This document shows, in pieces, positions 25,801-36,022 of a DNA stretch of 64,000 nucleotides. The DNA comes from Mactra quadrangularis (lineage: Eukaryota; Mollusca; Bivalvia; Venerida; Mactridae), in assembly GCA_025267735.1 (NCBI GenBank), contig CM046301.1, positions 62,949,872-63,013,871 on the forward strand, written 5' to 3'. Each line of letters begins with the position of its first letter. The stretch's first letter is position 1. The position numbers were made by a program, and so were the translations under genes. The notes below the pieces were generated by a model that was not told where the DNA came from, ran no database searches, and saw only the letters and a list, made by a program, of their open reading frames with translations.

Positions 25801-28428
25801 AAAATACATGCACTATCATTTTGCTTGCATATAAGTACATGTATTTAAATTAAGAGGCTAAGCATCATCGGTAAAAATATTACCTGAAAGTCTGAAACCA
25901 TTATGCAATGTTTACATTCTAATAATTTCTGTTCAACAGTTACTGTATTTAACAAACCAGATAACTTTTGGTTGCAACTCAACAAAATATTGACAACTAA
26001 AACAGTATGCATGTTGAATAAAGTTTTTAAACTGGTTGACAGGTTCTCGTACCTCCAAGCTAATGTGTTATAAAGTATCTTTTCTGATATGGATTCTTAA
26101 AACACTTTGTATCAAAGGATTACTATTCCTGCAAATATTTTACAGTAAAAGTAAATCTAAAAATAAATAAATATCAAAAACAGAAAAAAATGCAACATAT
26201 TTGAGTTCATCTTTCAAACTATTTCCTACACATTATGATTGCAAGTCACTGATTTGTACTATGAGTTGTGTGTATAAGTACAGAGATGTTTATCTAGACT
26301 ATGTATAGAATGGAAAACTATAAATCTTTAGAATGTACTTACCCAATGTCTGGATCCCTCCTAGATTTTATCACAGCATAAGTGTTGTATAGACCAGTAG
26401 CCAGACCGTAGAAGATTAACCCAAATACACCAAAATAAATAGGAAAGTTACAGTTTGAAGGACTGCTACCATGAAGTACAAAGCGTGTGGCATTCTTCCA
26501 TTCTATGCTACCATACAGTATACATATTCCCTGAAAATTTTGCTGAAAAATAACACCATTAATACTGTAGGATTTCTAAACTTGAATCCTAATTTAGCAT
26601 ACAGTAGATCTGATATAAACAGTCTACGAAAATAGTGGGTGTCTGGTTGCCTTATAGACAACCAATTTCTAGTTCGGGCAACCAAACAAAAAGAAGTTCA
26701 GTATCATGTACGCAAGGCAAAAAAGGAATACCTCACAGAAACTGTCAGCCAGGACTTTAAAGACAACTCCAAGAAGTTCTGGGCCTATATTAAGAGTAGA
26801 GGCCAAGAAACAACAGGGGTTGCTCCTCTGAAGAATGCTGACGGCTTCCTCCAGAGTGGAAATGCAGCAAGGGCCAACATATTGAACGAACAATTTGTAT
26901 CTACAGGTATTCACCCGAGAGAACATGTCCAACATGCCAAGTATGGGTGAGAGCACTACACCTTCTATGCCAGATATTAAAGTAGACTGGAAAGGTGTGC
27001 ACAAACTGCTGATTAACCTCAAAACCAACAAAGCAACAGGACCAGATGAGATACCAGCTTTCATCTTAAAAGCAGCAGCCAATGAACTTGCCACTACACT
27101 GGCCAAACTGTTCCAACTATCCCTCAATCTCGGTCAAGTTCCAAAAGATTGGAAGGAGGCATAGGTGGTTCCATTGTTCAAGAAAGGGAACCAGGCATCG
27201 AACAACAGACCTGTGTCTCTGACATCTATTACATGTAAGCTACTTGAGCACATCATCCACAGTAATGTAATGAGTCATTTTGACTGCTACAATATATTAC
27301 AGGACAGTCAACATGGCTTCAGGAAGCGACGGTCCTGTGAAACACAGCTGATTACTACAACACATGAAATTGCATCCAGCACGGCCAAAGGCAAGCAAGT
27401 TGATGTCGTTTTACTTGACTTTGCCAAAGCTTTTGACAAAGTACCCCACTCACGTCTACTTTTAAAGTTAGACCACTAGGGGGTAAGAGGTTCAGTCAAA
27501 GAGTGGATCAAACAGTTCCTCACAAACAGGACCCAGCAAGTTATACTAGAGGGTAGTACATCTCACACAGCAGACGTCTTCTCTGGTGTACCTCAAGGCA
27601 AAGTCCTAGGGCCTCTTTTATTCTTGGCATTTATAAACGACATACCAGATGTGATACAATCATCAGAGTCCAAGCTGTTTGCCGATGACAGTGCTGTATA
27701 CAAAGTCATTGAGAGTGACCATGACAGGCAACTCTTGCAACAAGACTTGGAGGCTCTTGAAAAATGGGAAGACACGTGGCAGATGAGCTTCAATCCTAGT
27801 AAGTGTACTGTCATGAGGATTGCTCCCACAAGTCACCAGGTCATAGACACGACATATAGCCTGCATGGCCATGAACTCGAAGTTGTAGATGCCAGCAAGT
27901 ACCTTGGAGTCACCATCACAGAAGACCTAAGCTGGAACAGACATATCCAGAACACTACAGATTACTTAGAGTACACTAAGGCTAGAGTTACGATACTGTA
28001 ATCATCTTTGATAATATTGTTGAAGCAAAAAATGAACAGTGAATGCAAGGTTTAATATTCTTGCATACTGGTCTAATGTCATTTTTGACAGGGGTGCACA
28101 ACTGGTCCCATGTAGTTTTGCCACCCTGGAGTGAATATGCTTTCATTAAAAATTTTAGCGTCAGTCTTCATGAAAATGGAGGACTAACGCTCTCACATTC
28201 TGACAGAAATGTCACATATTTCTTTTTTGCTATTAATCTACCTGTAAATTAGGTACAGTATTAGATCATATGTAGTCTGTGTTTAGACCTCCCCCCCTCC
28301 GAAAATCGAAGTAAACAACTGAAACTTACCCGGTTGATGCCCACAGGGATGACAGTGACAAATCCAGCGATCATAATAGCAAAATAGATTAATGCCTGCA
28401 CGGCGATGTGAACGTCGAATAATGCCAT
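16643..28428 (-). CDS. TMEM179B: TMEM179/TMEM179B-like four-pass membrane protein, 5 exons
   Basis: The spliced coding sequence joins 28428-28330, 26542-26343, 24960-24826, 17617-17524 and 16810-16643 (231 codons plus TGA). Every junction has GT/AG and the phases match (0, 2, 2, 0). Predicted membrane segments: about residues 10-31, 67-91, 103-130 and 173-197, with a basic cytosolic tail. The family-typical segment NFQGICILYG (35-44) parallels the human FSGRCPLYG motif, and paired cysteines sit in both outside loops (40/64 and 134/146). N-glycosylation sites are at N50 and N151. Human TMEM179B has about 219 residues, so length and topology fit. The molecular role of the family is poorly known. 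The start ATG is in a favourable context (A at -3). TMEM179 itself is the alternative name; orthology was not tested. Confidence 0.85.
17230..17376 (-). mobile_element. V-type SINE fragment in intron 4
   Basis: Same family as 5770-6000: the minus strand reads GGAGCAGTGGTCCAGTGGTA (box A region), a decayed box B, then a core with TTTCCTTGAGCAAGAAATTA. It lies in the gene's sense orientation. No tail or target duplication could be defined. Confidence 0.65.
17524..17617 (-). CDS. TMEM179B: TMEM179B-like exon 4
   Basis: Completes codon 145 and codes residues 146-176 (CAMQENKTWQNIDKG to WMAVAQ), the rest of the second outside loop with an NKT glycosylation site. The acceptor is CATTTCAG and the donor is GTATTC, weaker than the other donors. 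It ends in phase 0. Confidence 0.8.
18229..18368. repeat. Long near-perfect hairpin (fold-back MITE) in intron 3
   Basis: Left arm AAATATCACATCCTACAGAG onward pairs with right arm ending CTGTAGGATGTGATATTT. Complementarity continues inward through ACAAGT..GTCAAC / GTTGAC..ACTTGT to a loop of a few bases (GGCTTTAGCC). Arms are about 65 bp with few mismatches. Confidence 0.85.
18640..18860. repeat. Three tandem copies of a 71-bp unit in intron 3
   Basis: Units begin near 18646, 18717 and 18788, sharing ACAGATTGTCACC, TCACATTAGGCTATATACTG and AACAAATCACGTGAGGT. The second and third copies are closest. Confidence 0.8.
20386..21258. mobile_element. Pogo/Tigger-like MITE, copy 1, inside the array
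   Basis: Ends CAGTAAAAGTTCGCTGGCTC and the complement of GTGAATGAACTTATACTG, flanked by TA (20384-20385 and 21259-21260). Many TTCGA words in the outer parts resemble Tigger-like elements. The interior carries several TTAACAA..TTGTTAA palindromes (20820-20975). The array unit at 19381-19397 is the unoccupied version of the target. It is 873 bp long with no transposase. Confidence 0.8.
21550..22621. mobile_element. Pogo/Tigger-like MITE, copy 2, inside the array
   Basis: Nearly identical to copy 1 but 199 bp longer: about 21966-22167 has no counterpart in copy 1. Both copies share the same flanking array sequence, so the second arose by duplication of the array segment (offset 1164 bp at the left end) rather than by a new insertion. 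TA lies at 21548-21549 and 22622-22623. Confidence 0.85.
24826..24960 (-). CDS. TMEM179B: TMEM179B-like exon 3
   Basis: Completes codon 100 and codes to the first two bases of codon 145: the third membrane segment (MWVMPFILVNTLLGFTTLVV onward) and the start of the second outside loop (QFCNDL). The acceptor is TTTATTTCAG and the donor is GTAAGTG. Confidence 0.85.
25168..25465 (-). mobile_element. tRNA-derived SINE, family A copy 2, in intron 2
   Basis: The minus strand reads a tRNA-like head (TAGCGCAGTTGGTAGTGCGC box A; GGTTCGAATCC box B), the family A body and an (AATAAA)-type tail. It is flanked by AAACAACTA on both sides (25159-25167 and 25466-25474). Boxes A and B are better preserved than in copy 1. 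It is inserted in the sense orientation of the host gene. Confidence 0.9.
26343..26542 (-). CDS. TMEM179B: TMEM179B-like exon 2
   Basis: Codes residues 34 to the first two bases of codon 100. The acceptor TTTTTCAG precedes CAAAATTTTCAGGGA; a second AG nine bases further in (TTTTCAG) is a possible alternative acceptor that would drop residues QNFQ. The donor is GTAAGT at 26342-26337. The exon carries the first outside loop with two cysteines, and the second membrane segment. Confidence 0.85.
26640..28001 (+). pseudogene. Decayed non-LTR retrotransposon RT (jockey/CR1-like) in intron 1
   Basis: Translated pieces in order: YIKSRGQETTGVAPLKNADG (26790-26850), KATGPDEIPAFILKAAANEL (27027-27090), VVPLFKKGN, DSQHGFRKRRSC, VVLLDFAKAFDKVPHSRLL (27405-27470), FSGVPQGKVLGPLLF and the catalytic box LFADDSAVY (27674-27700), then DLEALEKWEDTWQMSFNPSK. 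These are RT fingers, palm motifs and thumb of a jockey/CR1-type element. At least one frameshift (about 26945) and stops (27164, 27479) make it dead. Endonuclease and 3' end are missing. It is antisense to the TMEM179B-like gene; its left end lies about 100 bp from the exon 2 acceptor. Confidence 0.85.
28330..28428 (-). CDS. TMEM179B: TMEM179B-like exon 1
   Basis: Codes residues 1-33, starting MALFDVHIAVQ and containing the first membrane segment. It ends in phase 0 at CGG before a consensus GTAAGT donor (28329-28324). Human TMEM179 and TMEM179B also begin MAL. Confidence 0.85.
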
Positions 28429-28785
28429 TTATAAGAATGAATTAGACGAATTTATCAAAATATTATATTTTTAAACCACCTACTTCCGTTCTCAGTTGCG
28501 ATCAAAAGTTGCCTTCTCCTGAACAAGGGAGATCACGCATTATTTTATTGAACAATCCTGCACGAGTAACGCCCCATAATTACCAAACGAAGTTCAACAC
28601 CATTCGTTATACATTATTCTAAACCGCTAGATATGCATGAATCTATATTGCTATGAATTGCATTATTTGCGGGCAGACATTGACTTTTCTTCAGAAGGAA
28701 ATGATGAATAACCGAGTCATTTTATCTCTTTAAAAGAGTATTCTAAAATGCTCAGATTTGCACCTTTGAGCAGGGAATTTAGATC
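28429..28785. promoter_or_regulatory. TMEM179B: Presumed promoter/5' UTR side of the TMEM179B-like gene
   Basis: Sequence immediately upstream (minus strand) of the start codon. By position it should contain the 5' UTR and core promoter. No TATA box or initiator could be singled out. Confidence 0.3.
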
Positions 28786-28789
28786 CAGT

Positions 28790-29580
28790 ATGATGTAGTG
28801 AAAGATCGGGATTTGGGACGAAATCCGGATCATAGAACACTGGCTATTCCAATCTCAGATTTCGTTATTGGGGGAAATTAATTCTATGATTAAATATGCT
28901 GGCAAAGGAACAGACTACCTAGATCCTATATTACCAATACAAATGCCAAGGGGTTATGGTGGAGTAGGCATCATCTGGAACAGTTCTATAGACTCAAAAA
29001 TCAATGTTCTTGAAGATGGGGGAAATCGTATCCAATGTATCGCTATTGAAAATTTTAATCAGGGCAAAGGTTTACTCTTCATATCAGTTTACTTACCATG
29101 TAAAGGACTCACGGGAAACACGAACGAATTCTGTGAATGTATTGATCAGTTACGTGAAATCTGTTAGAAATATCAGTCTGATAATTTTATACTCATTGGA
29201 GGGGATTTAAATGAAGTTTAAATAGTTCTAATTTGACTCATAGAAAAACGAACTTAGATGATTTTATCTTTGACTTTGGACTTAAATATGATTACACGGG
29301 AAAGACATACGTAAACCCACGAGGTAATGATTGCACTGAGATTGACTGTTTCTTATATAATATTCCACATACTCTTGTGGTTTCTACCAAGGTTGTACTT
29401 AACAATGTATATTTGAACACTTCTGACCACTACCCTATTAAGTTTGAACTTTTAGCACATTCAATGAAAGACAAACTAATTGAACAACCCATATCTACAC
29501 GTATAAACTGGAAAAAGGTAAATACACCTCAGTATACGGAGTTAGTTAATAAAAAATCCTAAAATCCTAAACAACAAAGA
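28790..29580 (+). pseudogene. LINE endonuclease fragment
   Basis: APE-type endonuclease pieces: IIEHWLFQSQIS (28827 onward, with the catalytic Glu), GGVGIIWNSSID, FISVYLPCKG, the GGDLNEV box (29197-29217), NPRGNDCTEIDCFLYN and TSDHYPIKFEL (29421-29453, with the catalytic Asp-His). Stops at about 29165 and 29220 interrupt it. Active-site residues are still legible, so decay is recent. It is followed by the matching RT part at 29580-30406. Confidence 0.8.
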
Positions 29581-30406
29581 GAACTGGGATATCCATAACT
29601 GTGATGTTAATAAACTCATTGTTAAATTCTGTGAAATACTGAGGGAATCTGCTGAACAGTCAACTAAAGTGAAACGTAAACAAAAATCGCAACCAAAATT
29701 GAAAATTTGGAACCTTGAAATCAGGGACAAATGTTATCTAGCTAAACAAGCATATATTCGCTGGAAAAATGCAGGCCGCCCGTCAGACCCAGACAACATA
29801 TTACTTCTAGAAAAACAAGCTACTAAGAAAGGATTTAGATCAACTTATAGACAGGCTATTGCCCAGAAAAACTTTGATTTTATGCAAAAAATTAATGAGT
29901 GTAGAACTTTTGATACACAACTTTTCCACCGACTGTTAATTCCCAAAGAAAAAAAGGTGTTAGTTTTATTACAGACTTATAATTATGTACGTGATGAACA
30001 TTTCAAGAATGAAGAAATAGATGAAGGATTTCAAAAGCATTTCATGGAACTTGGTAAACACAGTCAAAATATTCTTTTTGATGAAGAATATCACAAATTA
30101 GTATTAAAGGATTATGAACTTATTAATAATATGTCCAGTCAATTTGATACTAAAGAGGTCTCGATTGAAGAGATGAACAGGGCTATACATAGTTTGAATA
30201 CTGGTAAAGCAGCCGACATAAAAAACTTGAACGCAGAACATGTTATTCATTGTGATACAGAATCTAGACTATTTCTCCTTGTAATCATAAACAAAATATT
30301 CAATAGTGGAAGATTCCCCCATACTCTTAAGGAAGAGCTTGTGTCACCAATCTTTAATCAAAGCACTGGAGTGCTAGAGGAACGTTGTCCTGAACTTATT
30401 TTTTGA
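29580..30406 (+). pseudogene. LINE RT N-terminal part, truncated
   Basis: Continuation of the element at 28790, in one 245-codon frame from 29669. Linker sequence is followed by the RT fingers region VSIEEMNRAIHSLNTGKAAD (30160-30218), then LKEELVSPIFN where the family normally continues into the RT core. The frame instead runs into unrelated sequence and stops at 30404-30406. The missing core is partly recovered at 31420-32150. Confidence 0.75.
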
Positions 30407-31325
30407 TTAAAGAATATATAATTATGTACATTATCTATAAAATAATGTATTAAGTATCAATTAACGGAATTTAACAAAAGGATAGCACTAGACTTCTCAA
30501 GTCGTTGGCCCATGGCAAGGTTTATCTTACTTTATCAAAAAAAAAAAATAAAAATAAACCAGTCAAAGAATTAATTTTCATCAACACATTTTAGGGTCAT
30601 GTACAGCAGCCATCTCACCAAACCAAATATTATTCTGGACTATTTTCTTCAACCACAAGGAGCTGACAACTTCTCATTTTTGGTTATCAATGGGTATTTT
30701 TTAACGAGATCGTTAATATTTTCGTTAAAATTTTAAAGATTTGGTGTGGAATGACAAGCTGATTTTTTTCACAAAAACATCTACACAAATGTACTTTCTA
30801 ACAATTCATTTAAGGATTTTCCCCAAGTACTAAGCTCTTTTGCATCAAGCTACATTCCCATTTTTGTTCACGAAATTTAAGTCAAATTAACGTTTTGCAC
30901 TTGCAATTTATTCACAATTAAAATTACTCTAAGAATCGTCTATTTCCTATGAATATTTGCTTAAAATTCCGTACAAAATTAAACATATTAATTCCAAATT
31001 ATGATCAAACTCTATAACTTAAAATCGCTCAAGTAAACCTTTAATGTGACACTTTGAAGACGACAACGTCATATCGCCGTATATTAAACATCCGGTAAGT
31101 GTATTAGTCATATCCAAAATGGCGAGTGTAATAACAATTGGATAAGTCACGTCGGTAAATATTTGTTTATTTCGAGTAATAATGAATTTAAACAAGTTTT
31201 TCGACGTTTAAAAGTTTAAACATACAATGTCCGCTATTTGACTTCCGTAACCCGAGCCAACCCTAGCAGGGTTGTCTACAGTTACGGAACTACCGTAACT
31301 CTAGAACCTGGGTCTAGAGTTACTA
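30407..31325. other. Insert or unrelated DNA splitting the LINE
   Basis: AT-rich. An A-rich tract near 30537-30560 resembles a retroelement tail. A short ACGGAACTACCGTAACTC inverted motif and a repeated TCTAGA..CTAGAGTTAC word lie at 31280-31325. No coding sequence is supported. Confidence 0.35.
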
Positions 31326-31330
31326 TTGAA

Positions 31331-31410
31331 TGTGCTAAAAGTTCAAACTTAATAGGGTAGTGGTCAGAAGTGTTCAAATATACATTGTTAAGTACAACCT
31401 TGGTAGAAGC
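31331..31410 (-). repeat. Inverted copy of part of the LINE endonuclease
   Basis: This segment is the reverse complement of about 29385-29463 (the NNVYLNTSDHYPIKFELL coding stretch), nearly identical. It sits just upstream of the resumed RT sequence, showing that the element has been rearranged. Confidence 0.8.
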
Positions 31411-31419
31411 CTTTTAGTA

Positions 31420-32150
31420 TAAATCAGGGTGTACGTCAAGGGGGATTATTAAGCTCTGATTTATGTAAATTGTTATGTAAATACACTACTGGACAGGTTA
31501 CAGGATTCAGGAATTGGTTCTTCTATAGGTAACATAAGATGTGCTGCCAGTGCTTGTGCGCCAACTCTTCATGTGAAGCCCAATCGCTACTGAACATGTC
31601 AACTGAGTTCGCTAACATGGAAAGATATTTACTGCAACCAACAAAATCGGTACACATCAAAGTTAGTCATAAACGTTCTAATTCTTATATGGACTCTTTC
31701 TTTATGAATGATTGTGAACTTCCTACTGTACAAAGTGCAACACACCTAGGTATTATAAGAACAGGATCACTTGCTGGGAATAAAAAATAAACGTTGAAGA
31801 GAATCTAAAAAAGGCTAGAAGAGCGGCTTATAGTCTATTTGGAAGTGGATATCGTGGACATAACGGTTTGAACGTACGTACTATCGTGCATCTATATATT
31901 ATAGTGTCCTGTGCTAATATATGGGCTTGAACTATTACTACCGACATAAACTTTAGTGAATAAACTTGAAACTTTTCAGAGGAAATTTGTTAAAGAGATA
32001 CTACAACTGCCAGGCAATACAGCGCATCCTGCAATTTATGTAATAACAGGTCTACTACCGATACAAGCTTTATATCTTGAATATTTGCCAGAAATCCTCA
32101 AAAACCCGAAAATCCCCGAAATACCGAATAACTTTACATTACTCTTTAAC
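31420..32150 (+). pseudogene. LINE RT core and C-terminal part, decayed
   Basis: GVRQGGLLSSDLCKLL (around 31430) is the RT motif before the catalytic box. The box itself has been frameshifted or deleted (near 31540-31560). Thumb-like LQPTKSVHIKVSH and SATHLGIIRTG follow, then the C-terminal NKLETFQRKFVKEILQLPGN and TGLLPIQALYLEYLP (31956-32090). It is probably the same element as 28790-30406. Confidence 0.75.
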
Positions 32151-33515
32151 TGAAACGTATGAGTCGTCATGTTTTGAAACACTTTATAATCATGGCATGA
32201 TCATGTACGAACAATTTGACTTGTTAGTAAGTATCAAAATCGAACAAATGGCATTTTCTGTAAAAATCCTGTTTCGACCATCGCCCCCTTTCAATAGGTA
32301 ATTTATTGTTATACAGTCTAAAGTTTATGATCGATTTTAATAATTTACCATGAAGTATATATAAATAGTTTTTAAGACCGTGTTCGACCTTGCAAAGTCT
32401 GTAATTAAAACATTTATTTGAAGTGTTAATACCAGTTTCCACTTTTGCATACACTTGGTAGACAAAATATGTTCTATTGTTTATAGTAAATGTTTATGGA
32501 ACCATTGTTATTGTGAGTTAGCCAAATATAATGTAGTATGTATTCGTCGAGAATTGATTAAACAAAATTTATCCATTCATTCTTGTGACTGTTTTGAGTA
32601 CAGTTCGTCATTATAATTTAAAGTTTAGAGGAAAAAAAACAACTCAATAAACCAAACAACAATCGTATTTTACTCCACTACATTGTATATATGACACGGA
32701 ATGAGTAAACACCTGATTGAGTTGCCTCTACATGCGGCTGAGTTGCCCATACTTCGGGTTGAATTGTCTACGGGTTGAGTTGTACCGGAACCTGCAGAGA
32801 TCCAATCAATTGAACAACTACACTGAGTCATTATTAACAAAGAATTTTCCTTGATGCTATTATTATGTTCTCCAAAAAAAGTAATATAACTGACTTGTAT
32901 GAGGCCAAGTTTTCTTGATGCTTGCAAATATTTCAAAGTATACAACTCCTGTTATATGAACTAGCTCAGATTTGTTATACCCCCCTTTTCACAGTAAGCA
33001 GTAGGCCTACATGAGTAAGACATTTTACCTAAACTCTCTTTATGTGAAACACCAATTAATATACCATTAACCAATAGTATCAGACTCCTATCTTCTAAAT
33101 GATCCAAATTATTTTTGCTCAGTTGTGACAATGAAGATTTTCATCACTCTTAGGTATTATTCCTGCTTTTTAGAACCAAGCAATTCAGATTATTAAGTTA
33201 CAGCACGATGTTGCAACGCTGCATAATTTGGATTGGAATCAAACACAGAACTTGCTGATATTTTGAATTTAAGTATTGAAGATAATTGTGACTAAACTCC
33301 AAAATTAAATGCGCTAAACTTTAGCGCTTTTAGCGCTTTGATTTTAATTCATCCACGTTTGATAGTATACACATTTTTCTTTAGCACGATTTTCTGTTGA
33401 GTTGTTCGATCTTTTCAAATTTTGCAGAGCGCTGACATAGAAAAATAAGATCACTAGCATACAAAACACCGGTTGGGCCTAAACTTGAATACCCTCTGAA
33501 GTCAGGTCACTCAAC
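32151..33515. other. Intergenic DNA with GGGTTGAGTTGTC repeats at 32710-32795
   Basis: Apart from degenerate copies of the motif seen at 1876-2010 and a short run of TTTAGCGCTTTTAGCGCTTT near 33320, nothing is recognised. Confidence 0.4.
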
Positions 33516-33542
33516 AACAATATACAAATTGGTCAATTAGAG

Positions 33543-33780
33543 ATGTTCGCAGATGACATTGCAATGATTGCAGATAGTATAAATGGCTTGAAGAAGCAAT
33601 TGAATATTCTTAAGTCATATTGCGATACAAGTAAACTTAAAGTTAAGGTAAGTTAAACTAAGATTCTGGCTTTTAAACATGGTGGAACAATTTGGAGAAG
33701 AGATATATGGTACTTTAAAAATGCATATACTGAGTTTTTTTACGGTTTTAGTTACGTTGGTTTATATTTTTTTAAATTCA
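33543..33780 (+). pseudogene. LINE RT fragment (FADD box) at the arm 1 edge
   Basis: Encodes MFADDIAMIADSINGLKKQ and then LKSYCDTSKLKVKV, a stop, and TKILAFKHGG..YVGLYF. This is the RT palm and thumb order (FADD box, then KT..F..GG, then S/YLG). It is part of the inverted duplication. Only this fragment remains, so it is inactive. Confidence 0.8.
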
Positions 33781-34072
33781 CTTTGTAATCACAATATGCT
33801 ATAACACTTATATACATGTGTGAAAAATCTAATAAATGCAAAAGTCAACTGGTGAAATATAAATTCACATCTTTTAGAAAAAAAAAAACTAGTATAATGA
33901 GACTAACAACTGGTGTGTATACGACATTTATTTATCGATAGAAAATTTGCGCGATACGAGTTCAAATGTATACTTAGTTAAACCCTGTGGCAAAAATTGC
34001 CATTTCATATAAATAAATAAATAAATAAATCATTAGTTGAAAACTATCATTGTTAACCTACCAAAGAAAGAA

Positions 34073-34984
34073 ATGCATCGCAATATTAAAGGGCGTGTTG
34101 TTTGTTTTGGAATAATTTTCATAATCTGTCTGGCTGGGTTGTTATATTCCAAAACATGGATAGATTTGTCAGCAAAGTTATCAACATACATGTACATTCA
34201 ATCCAAAACGTATGGATACAAACACCTCGGGGTATTAGCAGCTTATTTGGATAAAACTATAGACGTCCCAAAAACGACGGATAAAGTTGAATCTACTGAA
34301 TGGACTATGTTGATGACGGTAAATGATGCTTTCTTCGACTTTTTTAGCAATTGGTTTTTCTTCTATTCAAAACTGAAGTTAAATTTACCAATTGTAATAG
34401 TAGCTGAAGATGAGATGGTCGAAAAAAAGCTTGTAAATGTATGTAGTTATTGTCAAATATTTAGAAGTGAACTAAATTTAAATGGAACATTCGATTTTAA
34501 CTCGGAAGGTTTCGCCAAATTCGTTTCTCGACGTCCTTTGCATATTTTAAGATTACTACGTCAAGGAAAGAATGTTTTGTACGTTGACGTTGATTCAGTT
34601 TGGTTAAAGAATCCATTACCATATTTCAACCAGTCTGTTGACTTTACATATCAACTAGATAACCAACCAGATGTGTGCACGGGGTTCTTGGCCATAAAAA
34701 GTAATAATGAAACGAATAAAATGGTTGACAAATGGCGTGAGATAATGGAAAGCAAGAGGAGACCAGCTAATGACCAATTAGGCTTTAATCCAATGTTTCA
34801 GCAAATGAAACATTTGATAAATCATCAGCCTTTAAGTAGTATGTACTTTCCAAATGGTCGACAATATTTTAGATTATTTGACGAGGAAAAAAGGTCTAGT
34901 GTGGTGGTTGTTCATAACAATTATATTAAAGGACATGATAAAAAACTGGAAAGATTCAAGAAATATGGTTTATGGTCCATATAA
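34073..34984 (+). CDS. GT77-like type II membrane glycosyltransferase, copy 1
   Basis: Intronless, 303 residues from ATG 34073, which is conserved in both copies (open sequence upstream has no ATG). Residues 9-25 form a signal anchor (VVCFGIIFIICLAGLLY), predicting a type II Golgi protein. The luminal part resembles the nucleotide-diphospho-sugar transferase family (Pfam Nucleotid_trans): WTMLMTVNDAFFDFFSNW (77-94), the metal-binding VDVDSVWLKNP (171-181, DxD) and PANDQLGFNPMF (231-242). Such enzymes move a sugar from a nucleotide donor, for example xylose in plant RGXT enzymes. The acceptor here is unknown. N-glycosylation sites lie at N137, N186 and N212. Its near-identical inverted copy is at 55982-56890. 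Intact frames in both argue that they are functional or recent. Confidence 0.75.
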   Translation: MHRNIKGRVVCFGIIFIICLAGLLYSKTWIDLSAKLSTYMYIQSKTYGYKHLGVLAAYLDKTIDVPKTTDKVESTEWTMLMTVNDAFFDFFSNWFFFYSKLKLNLPIVIVAEDEMVEKKLVNVCSYCQIFRSELNLNGTFDFNSEGFAKFVSRRPLHILRLLRQGKNVLYVDVDSVWLKNPLPYFNQSVDFTYQLDNQPDVCTGFLAIKSNNETNKMVDKWREIMESKRRPANDQLGFNPMFQQMKHLINHQPLSSMYFPNGRQYFRLFDEEKRSSVVVVHNNYIKGHDKKLERFKKYGLWSI

Positions 34985-35271
34985 ATAGGAAAGTAATCAT
35001 GCTATGTTAATATTGATATCCGTGAAGTGGATTTAAGTAACGTAACATAAAGACATATCTAGTTTGTAGATATAACGAGCACCTTAATACTTAATAGAGA
35101 TGCTCGATGAAGGTACTAAACTATTTGTAAACTTGTCAAAATAACATGGATAGATATAACTTTGAACATTTTGAACGTATTTATACATGTATGATGTTGG
35201 TTGCTAACTCAAATTAAGCTGTATATTGAATTACATAAAGTATGCTACAAATTTTAAATGTTTGTGTTATA

Positions 35272-35367
35272 TAGTCCAATCTTTCTCAACTGCCAAAGTT
35301 TGAATAGTTTCACGAAGATTGAATACACACTATGACAATATTACGAGTGTTAGACAAAGAACACAAA
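35272..35367. mobile_element. Left part of a TA-type MITE split by a LINE
   Basis: TTTCTCAACTGCCAAAGTTT, then GTTTCACGAAGATTGAATAC and CACACTATGACAATATTACG match the left half of the MITE at 4166-4307. Its continuation (GTCATCGTGAAATTATTC) reappears at 39659 after the LINE. Confidence 0.75.
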
Positions 35368-35704
35368 TACAAATACAAATACAAATATATTTATTTCAGC
35401 AATTAAGCACATGCGTGCTTTTCTGCCGTCAGTTGGCGGCAACAACATACATACATACATATAGATAAATTTTTAAGACAATACATCATAAGGAATATAT
35501 ATGAACAAACATGTATAAGAATGAAGTAATCTTTGAATAATGATACATTATTGAGAAGAGTATGAGTACAGAATGTGAATCTTAAAGCAGTACTTTTACT
35601 TGAAAAAAAAACAACAACAAAGAATCGTTAGAAGTTAGACAAAAAAGGTAGACAAAATAACCCCAAGCAAAACAAGATATCAGCAAAATTAAATTGTAAA
35701 CTTA

Positions 35705-36022
35705 TTATGTGTTCACTTGATTTAGTAAAGAAGATCGTTTTTTATTAGCAAGATATATATATTTTGCTAATTTACAAATTAGACTTGTACTTGTTGAGGA
35801 CATTAAATTTCGTAATTTTTGGATAGTTGGCCAATGGTTATAATAATTGGATAGGCATTCTTTGCGAATATTACGGTACATAGGACAGATTAAAATAAAA
35901 TGGTATTCATCTTCAATTACGTTCATATCACAAAAAATGCATTTTCTATCGGCTCTGTCAATATTTCTATAACGCCCTTCTTCTACGGCAAGTTTATGAG
36001 CAGAGTAACGAAAACGAATACG
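35705..36022 (-). pseudogene. LINE ORF2 C-terminal zinc knuckle
   Basis: After a frameshift near 36022 the frame reads SAHKLAVEEGRYRNIDRADR and then CIFCDMNVIEDEYHFILIC, a C-x2-C-x9-H-x4-C knuckle typical of non-LTR ORF2 tails. It ends at 35705. It is preceded in the RT frame by IALTR, where the original protein continued. Confidence 0.75.

Larger units (their letters stand above)
33517..35183 (+). repeat. Inverted duplication, arm 1 (with glycosyltransferase copy 1)
   Basis: Homologous, in reverse orientation, to 57455-52952 (arm 2, excluding its 2823-bp insert). Arm 1 carries an (ATAA)n microsatellite upstream of the gene (about 34008-34030) that arm 2 lacks, and the unoccupied target CATAGCAT at 34999-35006. 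Confidence 0.85.

Noticed and set aside
34037..34072. Upstream extension of glycosyltransferase copy 1 (and the equivalent in copy 2)
   Set aside because: The extension has no ATG; the first ATG common to both copies is at 34073 / 56890 and directly precedes the signal anchor.
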